From: CAIYRG01 sp964446945
GTDB taxonomy: Bacteria; Pseudomonadota; Alphaproteobacteria; Micropepsales; Micropepsaceae
Assembly: GCA_964446945.1 (NCBI GenBank)
Contig: CAYUQO010000005.1
Span: 62,001-126,000, forward strand
Direction of reading: 5' to 3'
Length of the DNA stretch: 64,000 nucleotides
The notes beneath the pieces were generated by a model, which saw nothing but the letters and a program-made list of their open reading frames with translations, did not search any database and was not told where the DNA came from. Position numbers and translations under genes: made by a program. This document shows positions 9,117 to 17,342 of the stretch, piece by piece. Every line of letters starts with the position of its first letter. The stretch's first letter is position 1.

Positions 9117-10562
9117 TCAGTCGAGGACAGCGTCCGGCTTTGGCTGTGGTGGCAGCGCAGCACGCCGGCCGGGTTTGTCGGCGATTTTTGCGGGCGGCAA
9201 ATGAGGCGCCGGCAGCTGCAGCTCGCAGCGCAACCCGCCGATCGGTGAATCACTGAGTGTGATTTCTCCGCCGTAAAGCCGCGCCAGATCACGGACTATG
9301 GGAAGGCCGAGACCGGAGCCGGGCACGCGCTCGTCGAGCCGCCGGCCGATCTGAAACACCTCTTCCCGCGAAGCCGGCGCGAGCCCGGGCCCGTCATCGT
9401 CAATGGTCACGATCACACGTCTGGCCGGCACATCGGGGCGGGCGCTGATCGCCACCCGGCTTGCGCACCATTTGCAGGCATTGTCGATCAGGTTCGCGAG
9501 CATCTCCGAAAGGTCAAGTGGATCGCATTGCACGACGTAATCCGGATCCAGATCCACGCTGATGGCGGGTGATTTTGAATAGTACAGCCGCGCCATCGCG
9601 GTGACGATCGGATTGACGGCCGGCAATACCGGCGCATTCACGCCCGGCACGGAACGGGACGCTGCCGCGCGCGCCCGGGCAATCTGGTAATCGATTTGCC
9701 GCTGCATGCGCTGGCACTGTTGCAGGATCACCTGAGCCGCATCGTCCTCGCCGCGGCTCATGAGGCGATCGGCTTCATCGGTGAGAACCGCGAGCGGCGT
9801 CTTCAGCGCGTGGGCAAGATTGCCGGCCTGGGCGCGGGCCCGCAGCACCATCTGTGCGTTGGTGTCGATCAGGCTATTCAAATCGTCGACGAGGGGCCGG
9901 ACCTCGCGGGGCAAGGTGCCCGGAACATGCGTCGCCTTGCCGGCGCGGATCGCGCGCAGCGCCTGACCCAACCGCGTCATCGGCTGCAAACCAAATTGCA
10001 CCTGCAATGCCGCGGCGCCGGTGAGGATCACGACAAGGATCGCGAGCGAAATCATCAGCGCCCGGTTGAACGTGCTCAATACGGCATCGAGAATGCTTTC
10101 ATCGACATTGACCTGCAGACGCAGGAGTTGGCCGCCCGAGACCGGCGCGAATTCGGTTTCGTAGACGATCAGGGATTCGTTTCCATACGGCATCAGCAGG
10201 CGGCGCATGTCTCCCGTTCCGACATCGTCATGCGGAATCGGGAGATCGGACGTGCTGACCGATGTCGATTTGACCAACGGTGTTCCGTCCCGGCTGATCT
10301 GCCAGGAATAGCCGGATCCGGGCTGGCTGAAACGCGGGTCGCTGAGCGCCCGGTAGAGTTCGGGCGCGCCGCCGGGCGCGATATCGATCAGCGAGCCGAG
10401 TTCTTCGAGATGGCCGCGCATTTCCGCGTCGACAAGCGCGGTTGCGTGCTGGCGGAAGAGAACGGAAATGAAAACGCCTGCCGCCGAAACGCCGACGGTG
10501 ATCCAGATCAGTGCGCCGATCAGAAGCCGGGCCCTGAGACTCGCCGGAAAGAACATCCTCAT
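9117..10562 (-). CDS. Sensor histidine kinase (PhoQ/QseC-like)
   Basis: This 481-residue membrane kinase has a first TM at about residues 14-36, a periplasmic sensor domain of about 130 residues, and a second TM at about 167-188. A HAMP-like segment and the H-box follow, with phospho-accepting His251 in NLAHALKTPLAVL. The ATPase domain has the N-box NLIDNACKW (Asn361), G1 DDDGPGL (388-394) and G2 GSGLGLPIV (415-423). A proline-rich tail of about 30 residues follows the kinase core. Its ATG overlaps the stop of the regulator gene (ATGA), so the two are translationally coupled. The signal is unknown. Confidence 0.93.
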   Translation of the reverse strand: MRMFFPASLRARLLIGALIWITVGVSAAGVFISVLFRQHATALVDAEMRGHLEELGSLIDIAPGGAPELYRALSDPRFSQPGSGYSWQISRDGTPLVKSTSVSTSDLPIPHDDVGTGDMRRLLMPYGNESLIVYETEFAPVSGGQLLRLQVNVDESILDAVLSTFNRALMISLAILVVILTGAAALQVQFGLQPMTRLGQALRAIRAGKATHVPGTLPREVRPLVDDLNSLIDTNAQMVLRARAQAGNLAHALKTPLAVLTDEADRLMSRGEDDAAQVILQQCQRMQRQIDYQIARARAAASRSVPGVNAPVLPAVNPIVTAMARLYYSKSPAISVDLDPDYVVQCDPLDLSEMLANLIDNACKWCASRVAISARPDVPARRVIVTIDDDGPGLAPASREEVFQIGRRLDERVPGSGLGLPIVRDLARLYGGEITLSDSPIGGLRCELQLPAPHLPPAKIADKPGRRAALPPQPKPDAVLD

Positions 10563-11212
10563 CCGAGGCGGTACCCAAGTCCGCGTTGTGTACGGATGAT
10601 ATCGCGCCCGAGTTTGCGCCGGAGACGCGCGATATAGACTTCGATCGTATTCGGGTCGCGCTGCTCTTCGAGCGGGTAGATATGCTCGATCAGCTCATTC
10701 TGAGAAATCAGCCGTCCCGGCCGATGCATGAAATAGTTCAGGATACGAAATTCCTGGGCGGTGAGATCGACGGCGGCTCCCGCGACGGTGACGGTTTTTG
10801 CGGCCGGCGACAGTTCGACATCATTGTGGATCAGGACCGGAGCGGCGCGTCCGGCGGCCCGGCGCATCAGCGCGCGCAGGCGGGCGGAAATCTCCTGCAC
10901 ATGCGAAGGCTTGGCGATGTAATCATCGGCGCCGGCATTCAGCCCCTCGACCTTTTCGGTCCAGCTTCCACGCGCGGTCAGCACGAGTACCGGCATATCG
11001 CAACCCGTTTCGCGCCAGGCCTTCAGCACGTCGAGGCCTTTCATATCGGGAAGGCCGAGATCGAGAATCGCCGCGTCGTAAGTTTCCGAGCGGCCGAGAT
11101 CGAATCCGATTTTGCCCTTTGCGGCGTGTTCGACGACAAAGCCCTCGCCGCGCAGCGCGTCGGTGAGGCGCCTGGCCAGCTCCGGATCGTCTTCAACCAA
11201 GAGAACGCGGAT
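10559..11212 (-). CDS. OmpR/PhoP-family response regulator, probable AUC start
   Basis: This 217-residue protein has a receiver domain (acidic pocket VEDD; phospho-acceptor Asp51 in ILDLGLPD; conserved Lys in DDYIAKP) and a winged-helix DNA-binding domain (LTAQEFRILNYFMHRPGRLIS, then VYIARLRRKLG). The family N-terminus is MRxLLVEDD. Here the frame reads IRVLLVEDD with ATC at 11210-11212 exactly where ATG is expected and AGGAG about 6 nt upstream. No in-frame ATG or GTG precedes it. A TTG at 11198-11200 is the only conventional alternative, but it would trim strand beta-1 and sits too far from the RBS. With ATC the phospho-Asp falls at the standard position 51. It is the partner of the kinase at 9117. 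Confidence 0.9.
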   Translation of the reverse strand: MRVLLVEDDPELARRLTDALRGEGFVVEHAAKGKIGFDLGRSETYDAAILDLGLPDMKGLDVLKAWRETGCDMPVLVLTARGSWTEKVEGLNAGADDYIAKPSHVQEISARLRALMRRAAGRAAPVLIHNDVELSPAAKTVTVAGAAVDLTAQEFRILNYFMHRPGRLISQNELIEHIYPLEEQRDPNTIEVYIARLRRKLGRDIIRTQRGLGYRLG

Positions 11213-11380
11213 AGATTTCTCCTGCCTGCAATTGGTGGATTTTAGCCGACGCGGTTTTGCAAGCCATCCCCGACATTCAGCTAATTTTCAGGTTGCCGCC
11301 AGCCTGGCACCAGCTTGAGCGGGTAGGTTGGCGCGACCGCCGACAAGCGGACCACGCTATCTTTCGAAGGAGACTTGATC

Positions 11381-11785
11381 TTGAAATACACCACTCACCT
11401 CGCTGTTGCGGCGGCTGCGCTGCTGTATGCCGTGCCCGCGCTTGCCCATCATTCCTTCGCGATGTTCGACGCCGAAAAGAAGGTCACTCTTGAAGGCACA
11501 GTGAAGGAATTCCAGTGGACCAATCCGCACAGCTGGATTCTCATCATGGTCCCGAACGCGCAAGGAACGGCCGAACAATGGGCGATCGAAATGGGCGCTC
11601 CGGGCGGACTTGCGCGGCAAGGCTGGGTCCCGAAGACCCTGACACCCGGTATGAAAGTGACCGCCGTGATCCATCCGCTCAAGGACGGCACGCATGGCGG
11701 GCAGTTCATGGCGGTGACGCTGCCGGACGGCACGACGAAGGGCAATCCGAACGGCGCAGCGAACGCAAACGCCGGCGGCGGCTAG
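11381..11785 (+). CDS. Small exported DUF6152-like protein
   Basis: This is a 134-residue protein with a signal peptide (residues 1-22, KYTTHLAVAAAALL to ALAHH). The mature start HHSFAMFD, then KVTLEGTVKEFQWTNPHSWI, is the signature of a family of small periplasmic proteins recently numbered DUF6152. No function is established, although the HHSF start suggests metal binding. The tail is Asn/Gly/Ala-rich. TTG at 11381 is chosen as start because GAAGGAG lies 8 nt upstream; a second TTG at 11375 is too close. A strong terminator follows at 11968. Family members often sit beside genes for exported PQQ enzymes, and one follows here on the other strand. Confidence 0.75.
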   Translation: MKYTTHLAVAAAALLYAVPALAHHSFAMFDAEKKVTLEGTVKEFQWTNPHSWILIMVPNAQGTAEQWAIEMGAPGGLARQGWVPKTLTPGMKVTAVIHPLKDGTHGGQFMAVTLPDGTTKGNPNGAANANAGGG

Positions 11786-11812
11786 GCGGACTGAACGGAG
11801 TCGAATTACTGG

Positions 11813-11942
11813 TTCGACCTCCACCTTGCGGGGAGGTCGAAAAATGCGGAGCATTTTTCGGGTGGGGGTGATTGTGTGAGCACACCCCCACCCGCGAATT
11901 CGCTGAAGCGCGAATTCGCGTGCCTCCGCGCAAGGCGGAGGC
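11813..11942. repeat. Array of five consecutive palindromes (RIME-like repeat)
   Basis: Five stem-loops follow each other without gaps larger than a few bases: a 10-bp stem 11813-11822/11832-11841; a 10-bp stem 11838-11847/11851-11860 with GGA loop; an 11-bp stem GGGTGGGGGTG 11860-11870/11883-11893; the self-palindromic decamer GCGAATTCGC at 11894-11903, repeated at 11910-11919; and an 8-bp stem GCCTCCGC 11922-11929/11935-11942. All stems are perfect. The composition (AACGAC-type CCTCC/GGAGG stem, AAATGC-GCATTT stem, GGGTGGGG stem) resembles dispersed mosaic repeats of Rhizobiales genomes. Stems 1 and 2 overlap by a few bases and are mutually exclusive at their edges. Confidence 0.8.
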
Positions 11943-11967
11943 GGGATTGGTCCGAATGGATTTCAGT

Positions 11968-12000
11968 ATGGGCGCTCCCTGCGAGCGCCCATGTTTTTCT
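11968..12000 (+). terminator. Rho-independent terminator
   Basis: A perfect 10-bp stem (11968-11977 and 11983-11992, ATGGGCGCTC/GAGCGCCCAT) with a 5-base loop CCTGC is followed by GTTTTTCTT. It serves the exported small gene ending at 11785. The convergent PQQ gene ends 14 nt beyond the stem, so in the other orientation it lacks a U-tract. Confidence 0.8.
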
Positions 12001-12005
12001 TCCAG

Positions 12006-13907
12006 TCAGCGCTTGGGCAGGGCGAAGGCGATGATCTCGTCGTTGGTGACTTCCGATCCGGTCAGGCTGCCGCCCGTGGCCACCACGGTCACGAACTGCC
12101 TTCCGTCCGTGCCCTGATAGGTAATGGGCGTCGCCTCGATCGATGACGGCAGCTTGATCTCCCAGAGCTTTTCGCCGGTCGCGGTTGCAAATGCGCGGAA
12201 CCGGAAGTCATCCGTCCCGCCGACGAAGGTCAGGCCGCTCGCGGTCAGAATGACGCCGCCGGTGCTCGGGCGGCCGGTGTCCTGAAGCCCCGCGGGGAAA
12301 ATGTCGGTCACGCCAAGCGTCTTGCGATAAGAGATGTCGCCCGTATCCATGTTGACGGCAACCAGTTCGCCCCATGGTGTCGGACCGCAGGGAAGATGCC
12401 GGTCCGGATCACCGAAGCGGCGCAATCCGGCAAGCGGGCCTTCATTGATGTAGCTGCCGTCCGGCTTCTGCACGATGCGCATCGGCTGGAACAGGTTGTT
12501 GGTGTTCGACACGAACAAATGCAGCTTTGGATCGTATGAGCCGCCCCAGAAATTGATGCCGCCCTGCGGCCCCGGCGGTGAAATGCTGTAGCGGTTGAGC
12601 GCGATCGGCATGTAGGGCCCGCCGAGCTTCATGTTGTTGTCGTCGACCATGTGCTCGCAATAGGCCTGATGCTGCGGTTCACCTTTGTAGAGGTGATCGC
12701 GCGAGATCGTCATCTGCGTCAGCGGTTCCGGCTTCACCGGAAAAGGCTGTGTCGGGGACACCTGTTCTCCCGGCACGTCACTCTGCGGCACCGGGCGCTC
12801 GACAACATCGAAGATGGGTTTGCCGGTGACGCGATTGACCGTGAACAACAGCCCGGTCTTGTTGACCATGATGAGCGCAGGAATGGTTGCGCCGTTGCGG
12901 ACCAGATCGACGACGAGGGGCGCCGACTGGGTGTCGTAGTCCCAGACGTCGTGATGCACCATCTGGAAGTGCCAAAGATATTTGCCGGAATTTGCATCGA
13001 CCGCGACGATGGAAGACGAGAACAGGTTGTTGCCGGGGCGGTCGCTGCCGATGCGGTCGTTGTTCGGCGCGCCGAGCGGCATGTAGAGGATGCCGCGTTC
13101 GACATCGAGCGAGGTGTAGCCCCAGACATTGACGCCGGAGCGGTTCTTCGCGCTGTTGCCGCCCCAGCTGTCGTAACCGAGTTCTCCTGGACGCGGCACG
13201 GTGTGGAAAGTCCACACCAGCTTGCCGGTTCTGGCATCCCAGGCGCGGGTATCGCCCGAGGGGCCCAAACCGCCGTTCGATCCACCTGGCCCTTCGCCGG
13301 TGCCCGCGCCGGTGATGATCAGATCCTTGTAGATGCTTGGCGATGACAGCAGCGAGTAGGCCTGATCCATGCCCGTCTGCATGACCTCGGGCGTCTTCAG
13401 ATTGACGACGCCGTTGTTGCCGAAGGCGTCGTTCAATACTCCGTTTGCCGCGTTGACGGAGTACATCCCGCCCGAGAGTCCGCCAAAAATGATCGCCGGC
13501 GGAGAGCCGCTGCCGCCCGGCCAATAGGCGACGCCGCGTTTGGAGGGCACGTCGTTATTCGGAAGCTTGAACTTCCATTTCTCGACGCCGGTGGTGGCGT
13601 CGAGCGCGTGGACAAAGCCGTAGGGCGACGCGATATACATCGTGTTGCCGATGACGACCGGAATGGCTTCGTCGAGCTTCAGTGGGCCGGTAGAGCCGGC
13701 GGGCTTGAGATGAAAGCGCCAGGCGGTCTGAAGTGTTGCAACATTGGCCGGCGTGATCTGATCGAGCGGACTGTAGCGGTTGGCGCTCTCGTTGTAATTG
13801 CTGGCCGGCCAGTCGGTGCGGCCCGATGGGGCTTGCGCGTCGCCGTTGCCGTACAAAACCGCCGCAAGTGCTGCGCCCATCGCCAGTCTTGGATGGAATG
13901 TTGCCAT
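12006..13907 (-). CDS. Exported PQQ-dependent dehydrogenase (quinoprotein glucose-dehydrogenase type)
   Basis: This 633-residue protein has a signal peptide (residues about 1-25) and an eight-bladed PQQ propeller. Recognisable stretches are NRYSPLDQITPANVATLQTA at the start of the propeller, HALDATTGVEKWKFK, VHHDVWDYDTQSAPLVVDL (typical of the glucose-dehydrogenase subgroup) and TASGLTFVGGTDDFRFRAF near the end. There is no N-terminal membrane bundle as in Gcd and no CxxCH heme site, so this is a soluble periplasmic quinoprotein that must pass electrons to a separate acceptor. It should oxidise alcohols, aldoses or related compounds. The start ATG at 13907 follows GGGGAG. Convergent with the DUF6152-like gene. 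Confidence 0.9.
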   Translation of the reverse strand: MATFHPRLAMGAALAAVLYGNGDAQAPSGRTDWPASNYNESANRYSPLDQITPANVATLQTAWRFHLKPAGSTGPLKLDEAIPVVIGNTMYIASPYGFVHALDATTGVEKWKFKLPNNDVPSKRGVAYWPGGSGSPPAIIFGGLSGGMYSVNAANGVLNDAFGNNGVVNLKTPEVMQTGMDQAYSLLSSPSIYKDLIITGAGTGEGPGGSNGGLGPSGDTRAWDARTGKLVWTFHTVPRPGELGYDSWGGNSAKNRSGVNVWGYTSLDVERGILYMPLGAPNNDRIGSDRPGNNLFSSSIVAVDANSGKYLWHFQMVHHDVWDYDTQSAPLVVDLVRNGATIPALIMVNKTGLLFTVNRVTGKPIFDVVERPVPQSDVPGEQVSPTQPFPVKPEPLTQMTISRDHLYKGEPQHQAYCEHMVDDNNMKLGGPYMPIALNRYSISPPGPQGGINFWGGSYDPKLHLFVSNTNNLFQPMRIVQKPDGSYINEGPLAGLRRFGDPDRHLPCGPTPWGELVAVNMDTGDISYRKTLGVTDIFPAGLQDTGRPSTGGVILTASGLTFVGGTDDFRFRAFATATGEKLWEIKLPSSIEATPITYQGTDGRQFVTVVATGGSLTGSEVTNDEIIAFALPKR

Positions 13908-13976
13908 TGTGCGCTCCCCGTCGTGCCCCTCAGATGGTAGTCCACGGAAGCGCGGCGCTCCATCTGTAATCGGTGG

Positions 13977-15443
13977 TCAGGTCGTGATGATCAGGCTGTT
14001 GATCAGGTCGCTGAGAGAGGCGGCGTGATCGAGACTCCAGACTGCGTCGGAGATGCGCTGGAGTTGTCCGGGTTTCAGGACCGCTTTGGCATTGCGCTCG
14101 AATTTTGCCTCGGTGTCTGCGCGCTGCATCGGGCGGCCGGAGAATCCCGGCAGGTCATCGACTCGTTCGGTGACGACACGACCATCCGCGAGTGTTGCCG
14201 TCACGCTGTTCGGTTGGCGCGGAGCCATTGCTGTCAGCGCGGGGTCTTCGCGCACCGTGATCAGTTTCAGCAGCGCCGCAGCCTTCGGATCGCGCAAAGA
14301 TTCCGGTGCGTAGCTCGCCGGGATGATGGTGCGGTCCAGCATCGCGCGCGCCACGATGTAAGGCAGGCTGTGATCGGCGGTCTCGGATGTCTTCGGCGCC
14401 CAGCGCTCCGGCGTGCTTCCGGCCATCAGCCAGCCCATATGCGTCGATCTCACTTCGATGCTCTTGATGCGCGACAGATCGCCGACACCGGCGGCTACTT
14501 TGGCCGCGGCCGGAATTGCGGTCTGGGTCTGTGCCTGCGCGGGATAGGACTTGATGAAGCAGTCATTGATCAGGAAGCGTTTGCCACGACCGCCGAAAGT
14601 CGTGGTGTCAATCTGGAGCGGCCCGGACACGAGTTTGAAAAATCCCGCCTGGCCTTCGAAAACCGGCGCCGGCCCGGTAATCCCGGCGCTGGCAAGCTGC
14701 ACGGCGAAAATCGCATTGCGCGCCGCCTCAGGGCCAGCGAGTCCCTTCCAGTTCGAGAGTGTGCCGAGCCGCGTCTGATCCATCGCCACATGTCCGCTGA
14801 GCGCGAGGTTGACGGACTGCGCGAGCTGCTCCGGCGACAGCTTCATCAATTTGCCGGCAGCGAGTGCGCCGGAAATCAGCGCGTAATTGGGATGATCCCA
14901 ACCATGGTCGTCGAGCGCTCCGGCATCGAGAAAGCGGCACTCGATTTCATAGGCGAGCACTATTGCGAGCAGGAATTCGGCGCCGGACGCGTTCGCGGCT
15001 TGTGCGGCGGCAAGGCAGGCCGCGATGTTGTCGCTGGGATGGGCGTTCTGGCGCCCGACATAGAAGTCGTTGATGTCGTCGGCGCGAATGCCGGCGCCAT
15101 TCACGAATGTCGCCCATTCCAGTGCGGTTTTCTGATTGGTGCCGATGATGGTTGCGGCACTGCCGCCATTCGCTAAAGCGAGCTCGCGTACGCCGCTGAC
15201 CACCGGTTCCTTGAATGCTGCGAGACCGCAGCCGAGCGAGTCGAGGAGATGCACTTTGGCGCGCTCGACTGTGGCAGGGTCCAGATCGGCGAGGTTGGAC
15301 GAAGAAACATAATTCGCGAGGCGTTGCGCGAGCGGCTGTTCGCCGGTGGCGGAGCTGCCTGGGGCCGGAGCGGGTTGCGCAAATGCGGGAGCTGCAGCGA
15401 AACCGGCAATGAGGCCGAGCAGAACGCGTCGATCGAGGTTCAT
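13977..15443 (-). CDS. Exported MmgE/PrpD-family protein
   Basis: This 488-residue protein belongs to the 2-methylcitrate dehydratase / cis-aconitate decarboxylase fold. Family features are VERAKVHLLDSLGCGLAA, the DDINDFY and HPSDNIAACLAAA region, and ETADHSLPYIVARAMLD. Members are normally cytoplasmic. This one begins with MNLDRRVLLGLIAGFAAAPA and a cleavable-looking AFAQ, a clear signal peptide with Tat-like RR. The start at 15443 follows GAGGTG; an in-frame ATG at 15455 is further from it. The reaction is not predictable; it could be a dehydratase, decarboxylase or isomerase acting in the periplasm. Divergent from the hydrolase at 15565. Confidence 0.85.
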   Translation of the reverse strand: MNLDRRVLLGLIAGFAAAPAFAQPAPAPGSSATGEQPLAQRLANYVSSSNLADLDPATVERAKVHLLDSLGCGLAAFKEPVVSGVRELALANGGSAATIIGTNQKTALEWATFVNGAGIRADDINDFYVGRQNAHPSDNIAACLAAAQAANASGAEFLLAIVLAYEIECRFLDAGALDDHGWDHPNYALISGALAAGKLMKLSPEQLAQSVNLALSGHVAMDQTRLGTLSNWKGLAGPEAARNAIFAVQLASAGITGPAPVFEGQAGFFKLVSGPLQIDTTTFGGRGKRFLINDCFIKSYPAQAQTQTAIPAAAKVAAGVGDLSRIKSIEVRSTHMGWLMAGSTPERWAPKTSETADHSLPYIVARAMLDRTIIPASYAPESLRDPKAAALLKLITVREDPALTAMAPRQPNSVTATLADGRVVTERVDDLPGFSGRPMQRADTEAKFERNAKAVLKPGQLQRISDAVWSLDHAASLSDLINSLIITT

Positions 15444-15564
15444 GGGACACCTCAAATGGGGTGGTCACATTACACGGTCGGATGCTGTTCGCGTAATTGG
15501 GCGTACAACCGGGGGTAGAAGTGATAGGCTAGGGCCTCAGGCCGCAAGGGGAGGGATGCTCATC

Positions 15565-16425
15565 ATGGATCCGAACAGACGCACGATTATTGCCACAGGA
15601 GCCGCGGCGACAGCGATGGCAGCAGCACCCGGCGTATTTGCTGCGCAAGCACCGCAGGCAGCTCCCGGGACGGCATTCTTCGACAAAGGCCCGGTGCGCA
15701 CCCATTACGAAGACCAGGGCGGAACGGGTTATCCGCTGCTGTGCATTCCTGGCGGCGGGCTGAATTCGGTGTTGGCCAGCCTGCACAACGGGCCATTTGA
15801 TCCGTTCAAGGAATTTGCCCCTGACTTCCGTTGCATCTCGCAGGATCTGCGCAATGCCAATGCCGGACAGTCGACCGGGCCGCTGGATATCGACCGACCG
15901 TGGGATTCCCATACCGACGACCAGATCGACCTGATGAATCATCTCGGCATCAACAAATTCATGGTGATCGGGTTCTGCATCGGCGGTCCGCTGGTGTGGA
16001 ATCTGTTGAAGCGGGCGCCCGACCGTGTCGTTGCTGCCGTCCTCGCGCAGCCCAGCGGTTTCCGCCCCGAAATGCCGACCCTGACCTATGACGGCAATAT
16101 GCAGGGCTGGGGTCCGGATCTGGTGAAACGCCGGCCCGATCTCAACATGGACATGGTGCAGAGATATCTCACCAACATGTACAAGAAGAATCCGGATTTC
16201 GTGTTCACCGTCACGCGCGATTTCGTCCGCCAGTGCCAGACGCCGGTCCTGATTCTGCCCGATGACATTCCGGCGCATCCGTACAAGGTCGCGATGGAAG
16301 CCGCGATGCTAGCGCCGAATGCCGAAGTCAGCATGTATCCGTGGAAAGAACCCAAGGAGCGGATTCCAATCGCGGTGCGCCAGATTCGTTCATTCCTGAA
16401 GGCGCATCGCCCGGCATCCGCGTAG
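15565..16425 (+). CDS. Exported alpha/beta hydrolase with Cys at the nucleophile elbow
   Basis: This 286-residue protein has a Tat-like signal (NRRTIIATGAAATAMAAAP, cleavage near residue 27). The fold is clear: YPLLCIPGGGLNSV (oxyanion strand), CISQDLRNANAGQS, and the elbow VIGFCIGGPLVW, in which Cys138 takes the place of Ser as in dienelactone hydrolases. GMxP-type LILPDDIPAHP provides the acid strand; the usual late His is not obvious. The start at 15565 follows GGGGAGGG by about 9 nt; ATG 15556 is alternative. It is followed after 17 nt by a PDFSGIW-family gene, suggesting an operon. The likely substrate is an activated ester or lactone. Confidence 0.82.
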   Translation: MDPNRRTIIATGAAATAMAAAPGVFAAQAPQAAPGTAFFDKGPVRTHYEDQGGTGYPLLCIPGGGLNSVLASLHNGPFDPFKEFAPDFRCISQDLRNANAGQSTGPLDIDRPWDSHTDDQIDLMNHLGINKFMVIGFCIGGPLVWNLLKRAPDRVVAAVLAQPSGFRPEMPTLTYDGNMQGWGPDLVKRRPDLNMDMVQRYLTNMYKKNPDFVFTVTRDFVRQCQTPVLILPDDIPAHPYKVAMEAAMLAPNAEVSMYPWKEPKERIPIAVRQIRSFLKAHRPASA

Positions 16426-16442
16426 CACGAACGGAGGAGAGC

Positions 16443-17336
16443 ATGAGTTCGGGCGGCAGAAATTTCCGTGTGCTGCTGATATTGGCATCGATGGCTGCGG
16501 CGCCGGTATTCGCGCAGCCGAAAGACGCCGCAGCGATCCCGGATTTCTCGGGTATCTGGAATCATTCGATTCCCGGATTCGAGCCGCTGGCATCAGGTCC
16601 CACCGCACTCATCAACACGCAGCGCCGCGCGAACGGCACCGGCAATATCCTGAAGCTTGCCGGCGATTACACCAATCCGATCCTGACGCCCAGGGCCGCG
16701 GAGATCGTGAAAATGCATGCCCAACGCGGGTTGAACAGTATCGGCGATCCGAATCCGCGCAACCAGTGCTGGCCTTCAGATTTGCCATTCGTATTTACAG
16801 AGCGTCCCACCGAGCTGCTGCAGGAACAAGACAAGGTCACCATCATCTATGGCCATGATCATCAGGTCCGCCGGGTGCGCTTGAATGCGCAGCACCCCGC
16901 AAAACTAACCCCGGTCTGGTACGGCGACTCGGTTGGCCATTATGAGGGCGATACGCTGGTGATCGATACCGTGGGCATGAAGATGGGGCCCTATTCCATG
17001 ATCGACTGGTATGGCACCCCGCGCAGCGAGGATCTTCACGTCATCGAACGCTACCGGATGCTCGATTACGAACACGCGAAAGAGGGATTCGAACGCGACG
17101 CAAAGCAGCATAACTCGCCGGGGAAGCCGGTGCCCAATGCTGCCGGCAAGTACTTGCAGCTTGAGTTCACGATCGAGGACAAGAACTTCTTCACCACGCC
17201 GTGGACCGCGACCATGACGTATCAAACCGATGGCGACAGCCCACTGGACTGGCCCGAAAATGTCTGCGCCGAAAATCGCATGTGGTACCCGGGAAAAGAG
17301 GCCGACGTGCCGCACGCGGACAGACCGGATTTCTAG
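16443..17336 (+). CDS. Exported PDFSGIW/PDF-COOH family protein, copy 1
   Basis: This 297-residue protein has a signal peptide (residues 1-22, to VFAQ). The family, described here from six copies in the window, starts with IPDFSGIWNHSIPGFEPLAS, has NQCWP with a first invariant Cys, a central core WYGDSVGHYEGDTLVIDT, the pattern HVIERYRMLDYEH, a strand FFTTPWTATMTY, a second invariant Cys in VCAEN, and ends in ADRPDF-COOH. The two Cys probably form a disulfide. No function is known to me; a beta-rich periplasmic fold is inferred. GGAGGAG precedes ATG 16443. It is downstream of the Cys-type hydrolase and convergent with the racemase-like gene. Confidence 0.78.
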   Translation: MSSGGRNFRVLLILASMAAAPVFAQPKDAAAIPDFSGIWNHSIPGFEPLASGPTALINTQRRANGTGNILKLAGDYTNPILTPRAAEIVKMHAQRGLNSIGDPNPRNQCWPSDLPFVFTERPTELLQEQDKVTIIYGHDHQVRRVRLNAQHPAKLTPVWYGDSVGHYEGDTLVIDTVGMKMGPYSMIDWYGTPRSEDLHVIERYRMLDYEHAKEGFERDAKQHNSPGKPVPNAAGKYLQLEFTIEDKNFFTTPWTATMTYQTDGDSPLDWPENVCAENRMWYPGKEADVPHADRPDF

Positions 17337-17342
17337 ATCGGG

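Noticed and set aside
14025..15176. 383-codon plus-strand frame opposite the MmgE/PrpD gene
   Set aside because: No recognisable protein features and complete overlap with a well-supported gene.
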